DNA of 64,000 bases from an uncultured Granulosicoccus sp. GTDB lineage: Bacteria; Pseudomonadota; Gammaproteobacteria; Granulosicoccales; Granulosicoccaceae. Location: NCBI GenBank assembly GCA_947492525.1, contig CANLNQ010000011.1, positions 152,461-216,460 on the forward strand, read 5' to 3'. Of this stretch, positions 1 through 10,576 are shown piece after piece (the first letter of the stretch is position 1; the number at the start of each line of letters is the position of its first letter). Under the pieces are notes generated by a model. The model did no database searches, was not told the DNA's origin, and saw only the letters and a list, made by a program, of their open reading frames with translations. The position numbers and the translations under genes are program-made.

Positions 1-828
<828 letters not shown>

Positions 829-854
829 TCAGTGGATCAAAACCGTGGAAACGA

Positions 855-1367
855 TCAATCCGAAGACGATCTCGCCAATTCCTTTCGCAGCCTGTTCAGT
901 CCCCTGAGCGCATCACTGGATGAAAAACCGCGACGTTGAAGAAATCTGGCAATGCGAGAGGTGCTCTGCTGCCCGGTATCGGCGATTTCATGCGGCGTAA
1001 AGCGTTTGGCGACGACTGATTCCGCCTGTTCGCTCCAATCCACCGTCAGCTGGCGCAAGGCACGCTGAACGAGGTGAGAATCGATTCCCCGTTCGGCGAG
1101 CTTTGACCGTATGGACAAAGGCCCATAACCGTGATTCATGCGTTGCTCCGCATAAAGCTCGGCGTAACGTTCATCGTTGAGGTAGTTGGCACTGACAAGA
1201 TCGGCCAGTGCTTCCTCGATGGCCTCCGAGCCATGCTCACGCTGCTGCAGCTTGCGCGTCAACTCGAAGGTGGAGTGATCCCGCCTGGCCAGCAGGCGGA
1301 TTGCAGCAACATAAGCCTGATGAGCGGCCTTGCGGGCCAGCTCTTCAGGCGTTTCGGCCTTGCTCAT
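855..1367 (-). CDS. recX: Regulatory protein RecX
   Basis: A 170-residue protein of all-helical RecX type, with the characteristic RRDHSTFELTRKLQQR segment near residue 30, a LNDERYAELYAEQR segment, and GYGPLSIRSKLAERGI. RecX binds inside the groove of RecA filaments and modulates their growth. The length is slightly above the roughly 150 residues usual for the family. It starts 52 bp after the recA stop on the same strand, so co-transcription with recA is expected; in other gammaproteobacteria recX is expressed by read-through from recA. Confidence 0.93.
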   Translation of the reverse strand: MSKAETPEELARKAAHQAYVAAIRLLARRDHSTFELTRKLQQREHGSEAIEEALADLVSANYLNDERYAELYAEQRMNHGYGPLSIRSKLAERGIDSHLVQRALRQLTVDWSEQAESVVAKRFTPHEIADTGQQSTSRIARFLQRRGFSSSDALRGLNRLRKELARSSSD

Positions 1368-1419
1368 TTGCAGTGACTGGCCAGGCAGCCAGCGACTGAC
1401 ACCGAGCGGCGGAAGAATC

Positions 1420-2460
1420 TCAAGCCTCGACTTCGGCTGTTTCCTCGCTCTCCTTCTTCAGACTGTCCGGCTTGGGCAGCAGGATTTCTCGCAGCTTCTC
1501 ATCGATCTCATTGGCGATTTCAGGGTTTTCAATCAGGTGTTTGCGAACATTCTCCTTGCCCTGACCAATGCGGTCACCGTTGTAGCTGTACCAGGCTCCG
1601 GCCTTGTCGACCAGTCCATTCTGCACGCCCAGATCAATCAGCTCACCCTCTCTCGACACGCCTTCGCCATAGAGAATCTCGAATTCGGTCTGGCGAAAGG
1701 GTGGCGCCATCTTGTTCTTGACGACCTTGACCCGGGTTTCGTTACCCACGATTTCGTCGCCTCGCTTGATAGCGCCGATACGACGGATATCCAGACGCAC
1801 CGAGCAGTAGAACTTCAGCGCATTACCGCCGGTAGTGGTTTCGGGGCTACCGAACATGACACCGATCTTCATGCGGATCTGGTTGATGAAGATGACCAGC
1901 GTGTTGGTGCGTTTGATGTTACCGGTCAGCTTGCGCAGCGCCTGTGACATGAGTCGCGCCTGCAGGCCAACGTGCGAATCGCCCATATCGCCTTCGATCT
2001 CGGCCTTCGGGGTCAGCGCCGCGACGGAATCGACCACGATGATATCGACCGCGCTGGATCGCACCAGCATATCGACGATTTCCAGCGCCTGGTCGCCGGT
2101 ATCCGGCTGCGAGATCAACAATTCGTCGACATCGACACCCAGTTTACGGGCATAGACGGGATCCAGCGCATGCTCGGCATCGACAAATGCCGCGGTGCCG
2201 CCTGCCTTCTGACATTCGGCAATGACTTGCAGTGTCATCGTGGTCTTGCCCGAAGACTCCGGGCCGTAGATTTCGCATATACGTCCGCGAGGCAGACCGC
2301 CAATGCCCAACGCCAGATCCAGACCCAGCGAACCGGTGGAGATGACATCGATATCTCGAGAGACAGAATCGTCTCCCATGCGCATGATGGTGCCCTTGCC
2401 AAATTGCTTTTCAATCTGGCCAAGCGCCGCAGACAGCGCCTTCTTCTTGTTGTCGTCCAC
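1420..2460 (-). CDS. recA: Recombinase RecA
   Basis: A full-length 346-residue RecA. Visible landmarks are the Walker A segment GPESSGKTT near residue 66, the MAW-type segment [10 protein letters not shown], the Walker B region [20 protein letters not shown], the L2 DNA-binding loop [20 protein letters not shown], and an acidic C-terminal tail ending [11 protein letters not shown]. It polymerises on single-stranded DNA, drives strand exchange and stimulates LexA self-cleavage. A likely LexA operator lies about 113 bp upstream of the ATG (see 2573-2588). The upstream neighbour is a small coiled-coil gene, which is not part of the usual recA locus. Confidence 0.99.
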   Translation of the reverse strand: MDDNKKKALSAALGQIEKQFGKGTIMRMGDDSVSRDIDVISTGSLGLDLALGIGGLPRGRICEIYGPESSGKTTMTLQVIAECQKAGGTAAFVDAEHALDPVYARKLGVDVDELLISQPDTGDQALEIVDMLVRSSAVDIIVVDSVAALTPKAEIEGDMGDSHVGLQARLMSQALRKLTGNIKRTNTLVIFINQIRMKIGVMFGSPETTTGGNALKFYCSVRLDIRRIGAIKRGDEIVGNETRVKVVKNKMAPPFRQTEFEILYGEGVSREGELIDLGVQNGLVDKAGAWYSYNGDRIGQGKENVRKHLIENPEIANEIDEKLREILLPKPDSLKKESEETAEVEA

Positions 2461-2572
2461 TGCTTTGTTCTCCGTTCAATTCAATTGCGGAACCGCCACT
2501 CCATGGCAACTGTCCGATGAACGGATTATTTCACAAACAAGAAACGGATTGGGCCTTCCTACCGTTAAAAGA

Positions 2573-2588
2573 CTGTAAATATTTTCAG
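2573..2588 (-). promoter_or_regulatory. Probable LexA (SOS) box upstream of recA
   Basis: On the minus strand the site reads CTGA-AAATATTT-ACAG, which matches the enterobacterial/pseudomonad LexA consensus CTGT-N8-ACAG at seven of eight fixed positions with an AT-only spacer. It sits upstream of recA and overlaps the stop codon of the preceding small gene. Its position relative to a core promoter is not certain from inspection. LexA itself is not in the window. Confidence 0.6.
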
Positions 2589-2914
2589 TCAGTGTGCTGG
2601 CTTCGACATTCGTCGTAACTGCCGGGTTTCAACTCTTCCTGCTCCTGGCACAAGGTCTCCAGCTCGTCTTCGACCAAGGCCTTGCGGGCTTCCTGTTCTG
2701 CCAGAGCCTCGCGCACCTGCTCGACCTTGTCTGCGGTCTCGTCACGATTGGCCAGCACTTCCTCGAGCAGCTCTTTCTGCTCCGCGATGTACTTCTCCAG
2801 CTCTTCGACGGACAACTCCTGTTGTTGCGCCATCGCCGCGCTGGACAGGCCTATCGACAGGGCCAGCAACAGGGTCGACATGATCGAGCCGGATCGTCCT
2901 TCCATTATTCTCAT
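2585..2914 (-). CDS. Small exported coiled-coil protein of unknown function
   Basis: The frame stays open upstream to 3244, but that part lies inside pncC in another frame, so the ATG at 2914 is the likely start, 10 bp after the pncC stop. The product has 109 residues: a signal peptide (hydrophobic core STLLLALSIGLSSAAMA, cleavage before QQQEL), then a Glu/Leu-rich helix from about 32 to 95 with heptad-like spacing, and two late Cys (LETLCQ, YDECRS) that could form a disulfide in the periplasm. I recognise no family. The position between pncC and recA makes co-transcription with pncC likely; the recA LexA box overlaps its 3' end. Confidence 0.7.
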   Translation of the reverse strand: MRIMEGRSGSIMSTLLLALSIGLSSAAMAQQQELSVEELEKYIAEQKELLEEVLANRDETADKVEQVREALAEQEARKALVEDELETLCQEQEELKPGSYDECRSQHTD

Positions 2915-2924
2915 GCTGTTCACT

Positions 2925-3467
2925 TCACTCCCGGTTCCGAATCCGCGCGATGGTACCACGCAAGGCGTGCAGCACCGCCTGTTCGCGCACAGCCAGACGG
3001 TCTCCCTGCAGATGCAACAACTCTGCCGATAATTGCCCGGCAACGGACCAACCCAACCAGACCGTACCCACGGGCTTGCCGGGCACCGCACCACCAGGGC
3101 CCGCAATACCACTGGCGGAGACCGCGATGGTGGCACCACTTTGCCGCTGCGCGCCCTGCGCCATCGCCAGCACACACGGCTTACTGACGGCACCGTGTTG
3201 TTCGAAGATGTCCGCCGGCACGCCCAACAACTGCTGCTTGGCACGGTTCGAATACGTAACCACCGATTGCTCGAACCAGGTGGAGCTGCCGGGCATATCG
3301 GTCAGCGCACCCGCGATCAGCCCTCCCGTGCACGATTCTGCCGTGGTCATGGTGGCCTTTTGCGCCAGCAACAGCGCTGCCAGCTCCGTCACCAGGCGCA
3401 CTTTTTCGCCTTGCGCACCGGCATGGGCATCCTTCGCCGTCAGTTCTGGATCTTCTTTCATGGTCAT
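2925..3467 (-). CDS. pncC: Nicotinamide-nucleotide amidohydrolase (PncC/CinA C-terminal type)
   Basis: A stand-alone CinA C-terminal domain of 180 residues. Signature segments are TTAESCTGGLIAGALTD (around residue 40), VVTYSNRAKQQLLGV, and VSASGIAGPGGAVPGKPVGTVW. Family members deamidate nicotinamide mononucleotide to nicotinate mononucleotide, salvaging NMN made by NAD-dependent DNA ligase. An alternative ATG two codons in (3461) is possible. It is divergent from mutS with about 50 bp between starts, the same layout as in Pseudomonas. Confidence 0.93.
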   Translation of the reverse strand: MTMKEDPELTAKDAHAGAQGEKVRLVTELAALLLAQKATMTTAESCTGGLIAGALTDMPGSSTWFEQSVVTYSNRAKQQLLGVPADIFEQHGAVSKPCVLAMAQGAQRQSGATIAVSASGIAGPGGAVPGKPVGTVWLGWSVAGQLSAELLHLQGDRLAVREQAVLHALRGTIARIRNRE

Positions 3468-3517
3468 GAGTCAGTCTCTTTCTGTCAGCAGCGCGTTCAC
3501 TGAGTACACTATGCATC

Positions 3518-6148
3518 ATGACGCAGAGCACACATACCCCCATGATGCAGCAGTATCTGGGCATCAAGGCAAAATACCCGGAATCCCTTCTGTTCTATCG
3601 AATGGGAGACTTCTACGAGCTCTTCTATGAGGATGCCCGCCGGGCTGCCGAGCTGCTGGATATAACGCTGACCGCCAGAGGCAAAAGCGGTGGTGAACCC
3701 ATTCCCATGGCGGGCATCCCCTACCACGCCGCCGACAACTATCTTGGCCGACTGGTCCGCCTTGGCCTTTCCGTGGCCATCTGCGAACAGACCGGAGCCG
3801 TGTCCAACAAGGGACCGGTTACGCGCGAAGTGGTTCGCGTGGTGACACCCGGCACACTGACCGAGGAATCACTGCTGGCCGCCCGCTCGGTAGCCATGCT
3901 GGTCTGTGTCAGTGAAGGCAGCGCCGCTGGCGGGTACGGCATTGCTGCGCTGGACGTGGCCGCAGGCGACCTGTCCGTCATGCAGGTGCCTGATCTGACA
4001 GGCCTGCAGGCGGAAATCTCCCGTCTGGATCCGGCCGAGCTGTTGTTGTCCGAGGACAGTCGCCTGCAGGACGAATTCGCCACACTGACTTGTCGCAGGC
4101 GCGCCCCCTGGCTGTTCGATCTCAGCGCTTGTCGAAAACTGCTGACAGGCCATTTCAAGGTGAGGAACCTCGAAGCGTTCGGCTGCGACGATATGGAACT
4201 TGCGATCCGGGCCGCCGCCGTGGCGCTGGGCTATGCCCGTGAGACACAGCTCAACAGCCTGGAACAGGTCAGCAACCTGCGCGTGGAGAACGCCGCGGAC
4301 ACGGTCATTCTGGATCCGGGCACCCGGCGTCACCTGGAGCTGGTGGAAAATACCCGTCAGGAAGAGTCCAATACCTTGTTCAGCGTTATCGATCGCACCG
4401 CCAATCCCATGGGGACGCGCAAACTGCGTGCGTGGTTGCAGCAACCGATCAGAGATCGAAAACGCATTGCTCATCGCCAGGATCGAGTCGAGGCCTTGAT
4501 GCAGGATGAAACCTGCAACGACATCGCGACAACACTCTCCGGCATGCACGATATGGAACGCATCCTGACGCGGATCCTGCTGGGCAGTGCGCAACCCAGA
4601 GAGCTGGAACGTCTGCGACTGAGCCTGGAACGCCTGCCAGAGCTCGTGACCCTGTTGCAAGGGGTGAACGAGCGTATCGATTCGGTTCCGTTGTCCTCGA
4701 CACTGGCGACGCTGCAGCAACCCGTCACCGCCGACCGGTTTCTCGAACGGGCCATCTGCGAGAACCCGCCCGTCGTGCTACGAGACGGTGGCGTCATTGC
4801 AGCGGGCTTCGATGCAGAGCTGGACGAATTGCGCTCGCTCAGTGGTGACGCCAGTGATTATCTGGCGCAGATGGAACAGCGCGAAAAAGAGGCCACCGGT
4901 ATCAGCTCCCTGAAGGTTGGCTACAACCGGGTTCACGGCTTCTATATAGAGACCAACCGCCAGAGCGAGCCACCGGCACACTACATTCGCCGGCAGACAC
5001 TGAAGAGCACCGAACGCTACATTACGCCAGAACTCAAGGAGCATGAAGACAAGGTGCTCGGCGCCCGGGAAAAGGCGCTGGCCAGAGAGCGAGAGCTGTA
5101 TGCCGGGGTGCTCGACACCCTGAAACAGGAACTGAATACGCTGCGCAACATTGCTCAGAGTGTTGCCGAGCTCGATGTACTGAACAGTTTTGCCCGGATC
5201 GCTGTCGAGCATGACTGGCGCCGCCCGGAGTTGACGGAACAGACCGGCATTCGTATCGACGAAGGCCGTCATCCGGTGATTGAAGCGCTCATTGACGAGC
5301 CCTTTGTCGCCAACCCCACCCACCTGGACGAGCGCTGCCGCATGCTGCTCATCACGGGCCCCAACATGGGCGGTAAATCGACCTTCATGCGACAGACAGC
5401 GCTGATTGCCCTGCTTGCCCATACCGGTAGCCATGTACCCGCAGCGAAGGCGGTGATCGGTCCGATAGACCGCATCTTCACGCGAATCGGTGCGTCGGAT
5501 GATCTGGCGCGAGGCCAATCGACCTTCATGGTCGAGATGACCGAGGCAGCCCACATCCTGCGAAATGCGTCTTCGAACAGCCTCGTTCTGATGGATGAAG
5601 TAGGCCGCGGCACCAGCACCTACGACGGCCTGTCGCTTGCCTGGGCCTGTGCAGAACACCTGGCCGAAGACAATCGCGCCCTGTGCCTGTTTGCCACCCA
5701 CTATTTCGAACTGACGGCCATGGCCGATACGCACACGCACATCGAGAACGTGCATCTGGATGCCGTCGAACATGAAGGCAGGATCATCTTCATGCACAGC
5801 ATCAAACAGGGCGCGACCGATCGCAGTTACGGGCTGCAAGTGGCTGAACTGGCGGGCCTGCCGGAGGCAGCGCTGCGCTATGCGCGAGAACGCCTGAGCG
5901 CGCTGGAGCAGCGTTCCGGCGAACTTACCGACGCGGCACCCGATCACCAGCCATCCGCGGATACCGAAGCGCCCGTTCAGGATAAAGTAACAGTGCGCAA
6001 CGCCCCGGCAAGCCCGCAGCTGGACATGTTCAGCCCGGGTCAGGCCTTGCAGGAGTACCTGTCAGGACTGGATATCGACGCCCTGTCGCCTCGCCAGGCC
6101 ATCGAGCATCTCTACGCGATGAGCGAGCTGGGCAACTGGACATCCTGA
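3518..6148 (+). CDS. mutS: DNA mismatch repair protein MutS
   Basis: An 876-residue MutS1. The mismatch-recognition motif [11 protein letters not shown] is at residues 27-37 (F-x-E wedge intact), the connector/lever/clamp region follows, and the ATPase domain has Walker [10 protein letters not shown], the [19 protein letters not shown] signature, Walker [17 protein letters not shown] and ATHYFELT. The C-terminus ends in the dimerisation region (QLDMFSPGQ...). It recognises mispairs and small loops and recruits MutL, which is also in this window (21084-22976). All catalytic motifs look intact. Confidence 0.98.
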   Translation: MTQSTHTPMMQQYLGIKAKYPESLLFYRMGDFYELFYEDARRAAELLDITLTARGKSGGEPIPMAGIPYHAADNYLGRLVRLGLSVAICEQTGAVSNKGPVTREVVRVVTPGTLTEESLLAARSVAMLVCVSEGSAAGGYGIAALDVAAGDLSVMQVPDLTGLQAEISRLDPAELLLSEDSRLQDEFATLTCRRRAPWLFDLSACRKLLTGHFKVRNLEAFGCDDMELAIRAAAVALGYARETQLNSLEQVSNLRVENAADTVILDPGTRRHLELVENTRQEESNTLFSVIDRTANPMGTRKLRAWLQQPIRDRKRIAHRQDRVEALMQDETCNDIATTLSGMHDMERILTRILLGSAQPRELERLRLSLERLPELVTLLQGVNERIDSVPLSSTLATLQQPVTADRFLERAICENPPVVLRDGGVIAAGFDAELDELRSLSGDASDYLAQMEQREKEATGISSLKVGYNRVHGFYIETNRQSEPPAHYIRRQTLKSTERYITPELKEHEDKVLGAREKALARERELYAGVLDTLKQELNTLRNIAQSVAELDVLNSFARIAVEHDWRRPELTEQTGIRIDEGRHPVIEALIDEPFVANPTHLDERCRMLLITGPNMGGKSTFMRQTALIALLAHTGSHVPAAKAVIGPIDRIFTRIGASDDLARGQSTFMVEMTEAAHILRNASSNSLVLMDEVGRGTSTYDGLSLAWACAEHLAEDNRALCLFATHYFELTAMADTHTHIENVHLDAVEHEGRIIFMHSIKQGATDRSYGLQVAELAGLPEAALRYARERLSALEQRSGELTDAAPDHQPSADTEAPVQDKVTVRNAPASPQLDMFSPGQALQEYLSGLDIDALSPRQAIEHLYAMSELGNWTS

Positions 6149-6203
6149 CAGTAATTCGCGCCATTCAATGGCACCTATCACCTTGGCATGCTACTTTACA
6201 GCG

Positions 6204-7064
6204 ATGACAAAATTCACTCGGGCCGGCCTTATCGTCAAGTTCAACGATGAGAGCGTCGCCAATACTCTTGCTGATGTCGTCGCGTGCCTCGAGGCACTCG
6301 ACGTGGAAGTGGTGCTGGATAACAGCACGCGTGGACTGGTGGACGGTCGAAAGACCGTCGATACCAGCGAAATCGCCCGCAGCTGCGATCTGGCAGTCGT
6401 GATCGGGGGTGATGGCACCCTGCTCAGCGCCGCCCGGTCGCTGGTCGACCACCACATTCCCATTGTCGGAATCAATCGAGGCCGACTGGGTTTTCTGGTC
6501 GATGTATCACCGGATGGTGGCCTCGATGAACTCACACAGATCGTCAAGGGACAGAACATCCAGGAAAACCGCGCCATGTTGCAGACTCGCATCCTGCGCG
6601 ATGGCGAGTGCGTGGCCAGTTCCTATGCATTCAACGACACCATCATTCGCGTCAAGGATGTACTGCAGATCATGGATTTCGACGTCATCATCGATGATGT
6701 ACTGGTCACTCATCAGCGCGCCGATGGGCTGATAATCGCCACACCGTCCGGCAGTACCGCCTATTCGCTGTCCAATGGCGGCCCGATCGTCGGGCCCACT
6801 CTGGATGCCCTGGTCGTTCAACCCATCTGCCCTCACACCCTGACCAGCCGCTCACTGATGGTGGATGCCAATTCCACCATTCGCGTTCATCTGTGGGACG
6901 ACGACGTGGCAAGCGCACAAGTGATCTGTGATGGTCAGGTCTACATGGATGCCATGCTTGGCGACATGATCGAAGTCAAGCGCAATGTCAATCGCGTCAT
7001 GCTGCTGCATCCCGAGAACTACGACTATCACCGCATATTGCGAGAAAAACTGAACTGGGGCTGA
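6204..7064 (+). CDS. nadK: NAD kinase
   Basis: The frame is open from 6168, but the homologous region starts at MTKFTRAGLIVKFND, so ATG 6204 is preferred (286 residues). Motifs are VIGGDGTLLSAAR (nucleotide-binding GGDG), GINRGRLGFLVD, FNDTIIRVKDV and the conserved ADGLIIATPSGSTAYSLSNGGPIVGP. It phosphorylates NAD to NADP in the cytoplasm. It lies 17 bp upstream of recN, so nadK-recN is probably one transcript, as in many gammaproteobacteria. Confidence 0.96.
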   Translation: MTKFTRAGLIVKFNDESVANTLADVVACLEALDVEVVLDNSTRGLVDGRKTVDTSEIARSCDLAVVIGGDGTLLSAARSLVDHHIPIVGINRGRLGFLVDVSPDGGLDELTQIVKGQNIQENRAMLQTRILRDGECVASSYAFNDTIIRVKDVLQIMDFDVIIDDVLVTHQRADGLIIATPSGSTAYSLSNGGPIVGPTLDALVVQPICPHTLTSRSLMVDANSTIRVHLWDDDVASAQVICDGQVYMDAMLGDMIEVKRNVNRVMLLHPENYDYHRILREKLNWG

Positions 7065-7081
7065 CCTTCGGAACCTGATCC

Positions 7082-8743
7082 GTGCTTACTCACCTTCATA
7101 TCCGTCACTTCGCCATCATCGACTCCTCGGAGCTTGAGCTGGACACCGGCATGACAGCTCTGACGGGGGAAACCGGCGCTGGCAAATCGATCCTGCTGGA
7201 CGCTCTGGGACTCATTCTGGGTGCAAGAGCCAGCGCCGATACGATCCAGCAAGGTGCTGACAGGGCTGATATCACGGCCAGCTTCAACCTCGACCAACTA
7301 CCCGCCGTCAGCCAGTGGCTGATTGCCCATGAGCTGGATGCCGACAACGATTGCCTGATCCGCAGGACTCTGTCCAGCAATGGTAAATCGCGAGCCACGA
7401 TCAACGATGTGCCAGTGTCTGTGCAGAGCCTCAAGGCACTTGGCGAACAACTGGTCACGATACATGGCCAGCATGCACATCAGACACTGGGCAAATCAGC
7501 CCAACAGAGAGATCTGCTCGATCGGTATGCCGGCGGCGCTCAATATCAGCGAGTGTCCCGAGCCTTCGACGCCTGGAAGACGGCCCATGAGGCCGTCGAG
7601 GACCTGGAGCGCAATGCCCATGAGCGCCTGCAGCGCACGGATCTGCTGAATTTCCAGTTGCAGGAGTTCGATGAGCTGGATATCGGCAACGCTACCGTGG
7701 AAGAGATCGAGTCGGAACACCGATGGCTGGCCAATAGCGACAGGATTCTGTCATTGGGCGAGCAGGCCTTGAGTGCGATCGATGAAACAGCCTATCCCGC
7801 CCTCAACAAGGCCACACCGCCGCTGAGTGAGTTGGTACAGATGGATGAACAACTGCGCGAAGCACTCGATCTGGTTGAGTCTGCGACCATCCAGATAACC
7901 GAATCAGCGCATCTGATACGCAGCACACTCGGCAGGCTCGATCATGACGACAGCCGCTTGAACTGGCTGGACCAGAAGCTTGCCACACTGCACTCCCTGG
8001 CTCGCAAACACCAGTGCGACATGAGCGATCTGCCGGAGGTGGAGCACAGCTTGCGTCAGGAATACGAGACCTTGACAGATCCGGGCAAGGCCAGTGATGA
8101 ACTGGTCCGCGAGCGTGACGCCCTGCGGGCGATCTATGACGAAGAGGCCTTGAAACTGACGCGTCACCGACGTCGCCACGCAAAGAAACTGGCTGCGACC
8201 ATTACCGCCACGATGCAGGAACTCAGCATGGCCGGTGGCGTATTCGAGATCCGGATAGACACGGACGAAACGCAGCCGCAGAGACTGGGTAATGACAGCG
8301 TGCACTTTCTCGTCAGTCCGAATCCGGGCGTTGATCCGGGGCCATTGTCGCGAGTTGCCTCTGGCGGTGAACTCTCACGCATCAGCCTGTGCATGACGCT
8401 GGCAGCACTCGACTCCCACGCCGTACCCACACTGGTGTTCGATGAAGTCGATTCAGGCGTCGGAGGCGCCGTCGCCATCAAGGTCGGTCAGATGCTCAGG
8501 CAGGTTGGCAGTCAATCCCAGGTACTTTGCGTCACGCATCTGCCTCAGGTTGCCTCACAGGCGCACCATCACCTGCAGGTTGCCAAGGATGTGACGAAAG
8601 GCAAGACTCGCACGCGCGTTCAGGCACTCGATGGCAAGGCTGTCAGGGATGAGATCGCCCGTATGCTCGGCGGAGAAAAGGTGACGACCAAGAGTCGCCA
8701 GCACGCTCAGGAAATGCTGGATTCCGCCTCTTCATCCTCATGA
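7082..8743 (+). CDS. recN: DNA repair protein RecN
   Basis: A 553-residue SMC-like ATPase starting from GTG. It opens LTHLHIRHFAIIDSSELEL, with Walker A TGETGAGKSILLDALGL near residue 30, a central coiled coil (about 155-370), the ABC signature SRVASGGELSRISL and Walker B LVFDEVDSGVGG, then VTHLPQVASQAHHH. RecN gathers broken DNA ends during RecA-dependent repair. The C-terminal end overlaps the 3' end of fur on the opposite strand by 37 bp. I see no clear LexA box in front of recN itself. Confidence 0.97.
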   Translation: MLTHLHIRHFAIIDSSELELDTGMTALTGETGAGKSILLDALGLILGARASADTIQQGADRADITASFNLDQLPAVSQWLIAHELDADNDCLIRRTLSSNGKSRATINDVPVSVQSLKALGEQLVTIHGQHAHQTLGKSAQQRDLLDRYAGGAQYQRVSRAFDAWKTAHEAVEDLERNAHERLQRTDLLNFQLQEFDELDIGNATVEEIESEHRWLANSDRILSLGEQALSAIDETAYPALNKATPPLSELVQMDEQLREALDLVESATIQITESAHLIRSTLGRLDHDDSRLNWLDQKLATLHSLARKHQCDMSDLPEVEHSLRQEYETLTDPGKASDELVRERDALRAIYDEEALKLTRHRRRHAKKLAATITATMQELSMAGGVFEIRIDTDETQPQRLGNDSVHFLVSPNPGVDPGPLSRVASGGELSRISLCMTLAALDSHAVPTLVFDEVDSGVGGAVAIKVGQMLRQVGSQSQVLCVTHLPQVASQAHHHLQVAKDVTKGKTRTRVQALDGKAVRDEIARMLGGEKVTTKSRQHAQEMLDSASSSS

Positions 8744-9150
8744 TATTCACCGTACAGGATGATCTTGTGGTCAGTGAGCGAGTACCCCAGTTCCCGGGCT
8801 ATCTCGTTCAGCCGTCTTTCGATCAGCTCGTCCTTGAATTCAGACACCTTGCCTGACTTGACGCAGACGATATGGTCATGGTTGTCACCGGTGTCCAGCT
8901 CGAAGATTGCCTGCCCGCCATCGAAGTGGTGGCGCGTGACAAGCCCGGCCGCCTCGAATTGTGTCAGTACCCGGTAGACCGTCGCCAGGCCGACATCACT
9001 GCCTTGCTTGAGCAGGGCCTTGTAGACGTCCTCAGCGCTCATATGATGCTGTTCGGCACCCTCGAGTATTTCGAGTATATTCAGTCTCGGCAACGTCACT
9101 TTCAGACCGGCTTTGCGCAGGTCTCGTGAAATGGTCTGATTGTGCGTCAT
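8707..9150 (-). CDS. fur: Ferric uptake regulator Fur
   Basis: The frame is open to 9225, but MTHNQTISRDLRKAGLKVTLPR (ATG at 9150) is the family start and gives 147 residues. The winged helix spans roughly 10-85 (HHMSAEDVYKALL, GLATVYRVLTQFE), followed by the metal-binding dimerisation half with HHFDGGQAIFELDTGDNHDHIVC and ERRLNEIARELGYSLTDH. The usual second Cys pair is reduced to one Cys (IVCVKSGK, without CxxC), as in several non-enteric Fur proteins. It represses iron-acquisition genes when loaded with Fe2+. Divergent from bamE, a conserved arrangement. Confidence 0.96.
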   Translation of the reverse strand: MTHNQTISRDLRKAGLKVTLPRLNILEILEGAEQHHMSAEDVYKALLKQGSDVGLATVYRVLTQFEAAGLVTRHHFDGGQAIFELDTGDNHDHIVCVKSGKVSEFKDELIERRLNEIARELGYSLTDHKIILYGEYHEDEEAESSIS

Positions 9151-9236
9151 TGGATGGCCACTGCAGTTGATGAAGCTGTTGGAATTACCAGCTAAAGTAT
9201 ACGACAATCTCCCCTTTGTTCTCATGGACTTTACCT

Positions 9237-9650
9237 ATGCGTAGCGCAGCCTGCCTGGCCGTCATGATGTTTCTCCTGTCAGCCTGTGGTGGAGACCCTT
9301 TCTGGTTGCCCAGAGCGCACAAGATCAGCATTCAGCAAGGCAACCTGCTCAATGAGCAACAGTTCGCGCAGATCGAGGTCGGCATGAACAGGCAGCAGGT
9401 CAGCAACCTGATCGGATCACCTGTCGAAAAGAACCCCTTCAGGGATGATCAGTGGAACTACGTGTACACCCGAGCGCCAGCAGGTTCCGCCGTCAAGGCT
9501 CGCCGTGCCACGATCATCTTCGAGAACGATGTGGTCGCTCGCATCGATACTGCGGATATGCAGGTGTCGGGAGAGCTGCCGGAACGACGCTATTTCTGGG
9601 AGAGAGTGGACAAGGCGGAGGACACCGTGCCCTATCAGGAAATCGACTGA
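9237..9650 (+). CDS. bamE: Outer membrane assembly lipoprotein BamE
   Basis: With the ATG at 9237 the product has 137 residues: a lipoprotein signal with lipobox LLSAC, then the SmpA/OmlA domain containing KISIQQGNLLNEQQFAQIEVGMNRQQVSNLIGSP and the WNYVYT strand. BamE is a subunit of the BAM complex that inserts beta-barrels into the outer membrane. The open frame from TTG at 9216 would add seven residues and is less likely. It is divergent from fur; the convergent gene rnfH overlaps its 3' end by 16 bp. Confidence 0.94.
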   Translation: MRSAACLAVMMFLLSACGGDPFWLPRAHKISIQQGNLLNEQQFAQIEVGMNRQQVSNLIGSPVEKNPFRDDQWNYVYTRAPAGSAVKARRATIIFENDVVARIDTADMQVSGELPERRYFWERVDKAEDTVPYQEID

Positions 9651-10063
9651 CGCGCACGCTGGCGGCGTAGCTCCATCGGGTCCTGCAGCAAGGGCCTGTA
9701 CAGTTCGATTCTGTCTCCTGTCTGGCAAGGATAGTCATCATCGACCTTTTCCGAGAAAACACCCAGAGGCGCCTGCATCGGATCGATGTCGACCTCGCAG
9801 CCTTGCGGGATCAGACCGGCAGCAAGCGCCAGCCGGACGGCCTCTCGTGCACACGTGCCCGGTCTGACATCCAGAATCTGCCGGTATTGCACTGACGGCA
9901 TCGCCAGAATCACTTCAACGCTCAGAAGCTTATCTGCCACATCAGCCACATCAGCCACATCCGACGCATCCGACGCATCCGACGCATCCGACGCATCCGA
10001 CGCATCCGACGCATCTGGCGCATCCGACACATCTGGCACATCTGGCACATCTGGTCGATTCAT
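9635..10063 (-). CDS. rnfH: RnfH/RatB family ubiquitin-like protein with repeat N-terminus
   Basis: Residues about 45-142 are a standard RnfH domain of beta-grasp type: LSVEVILAMPSVQYRQIL, then GCEVDIDPMQAPLGVFSEKV and TGDRIELYRPLLQDPMELRR. The first roughly 44 residues are instead a low-complexity, Asp-rich array of three-residue units (PDV, then ASD, then VAD) encoded by 9-bp repeats. The ATG at 10063 sits 21 bp after the ratA stop with an AGGA-like ribosome site five bases before it, so the array is probably translated. The domain's biochemical role is unsettled; it usually travels with ratA. Confidence 0.9.
   Translation of the reverse strand: MNRPDVPDVPDVSDAPDASDASDASDASDASDASDVADVADVADKLLSVEVILAMPSVQYRQILDVRPGTCAREAVRLALAAGLIPQGCEVDIDPMQAPLGVFSEKVDDDYPCQTGDRIELYRPLLQDPMELRRQRARQSIS
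9934..10051 (-). repeat. In-frame 9-bp tandem array in rnfH
   Basis: On the plus strand, three copies of GCCACATCA are followed by about six of GACGCATCC and then TGGCACATC-type variants near the start codon. Because the unit is 9 bp, length changes add or remove three residues and never break the frame. Variants are clustered in blocks rather than interspersed. Confidence 0.9.
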
Positions 10064-10084
10064 GATCCTGTCTCTCGGCCTTGA

Positions 10085-10519
10085 TCAAGCCGGGTAGACG
10101 CTGTCGGCTCGCTTGACGAAGGCCGCAACCATCGTGTCACAGATCTTCGAGAACGCAGGCCCCATCAATGCCGCGAACACGCGGCTCTTGAATTCGAAGT
10201 TCATTTCCAGCTCCACCCGGCATGCGTCATCGTCGATGGCCTTGAATCGCCAGACGCCACTGAGTCGCTTGAAAGGCCCTTCAACCAGCTGCATGGAGAT
10301 GGACTGGTCCTCATCAAGGCGATTGCGCGTCGTGAATCGCGTGCCTCGCATGCGCTGATCCATGGTCAACGAGGCCAGCTGTTCAGTATCGTCCTGCTCG
10401 GCCACCGAGGCTGCCTGACACCAAGGCAGAAAGGCCGGATAGGATTCGATATCGAGCACCAGCTGATACATCTGAGTGGCCGAATGGGAGACGAGTGCTG
10501 AACGAGCGATGGTTGGCAT
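10085..10519 (-). CDS. ratA: RatA-type START/coenzyme Q-binding domain protein
   Basis: A 144-residue single-domain START/Bet v1-like protein beginning [21 protein letters not shown], with the family segment [17 protein letters not shown] and a C-terminal helix ([18 protein letters not shown]). Relatives are the E. coli RatA protein, reported to interfere with 70S ribosome formation, and Coq10-like quinone-binding proteins. The order ratA-rnfH with smpB divergent is the conserved gammaproteobacterial locus, so the name rests on both sequence and context. Confidence 0.92.
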   Translation of the reverse strand: MPTIARSALVSHSATQMYQLVLDIESYPAFLPWCQAASVAEQDDTEQLASLTMDQRMRGTRFTTRNRLDEDQSISMQLVEGPFKRLSGVWRFKAIDDDACRVELEMNFEFKSRVFAALMGPAFSKICDTMVAAFVKRADSVYPA

Positions 10520-10576
10520 GACTATGTCGTTTATGTTCTGCCGCGCCGAAGCGCTTTCGGGCCGTATAATGGTCCC

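Noticed and set aside
2915..3244. N-terminal extension of the small coiled-coil gene upstream of recA
   Set aside because: It would overlap pncC in another frame and removes the signal peptide from the N-terminus; the ATG at 2914 fits better.
4778..5947. 389-codon frame antisense to mutS
   Set aside because: No recognisable domain, while the sense strand has complete MutS motifs over the same bases.
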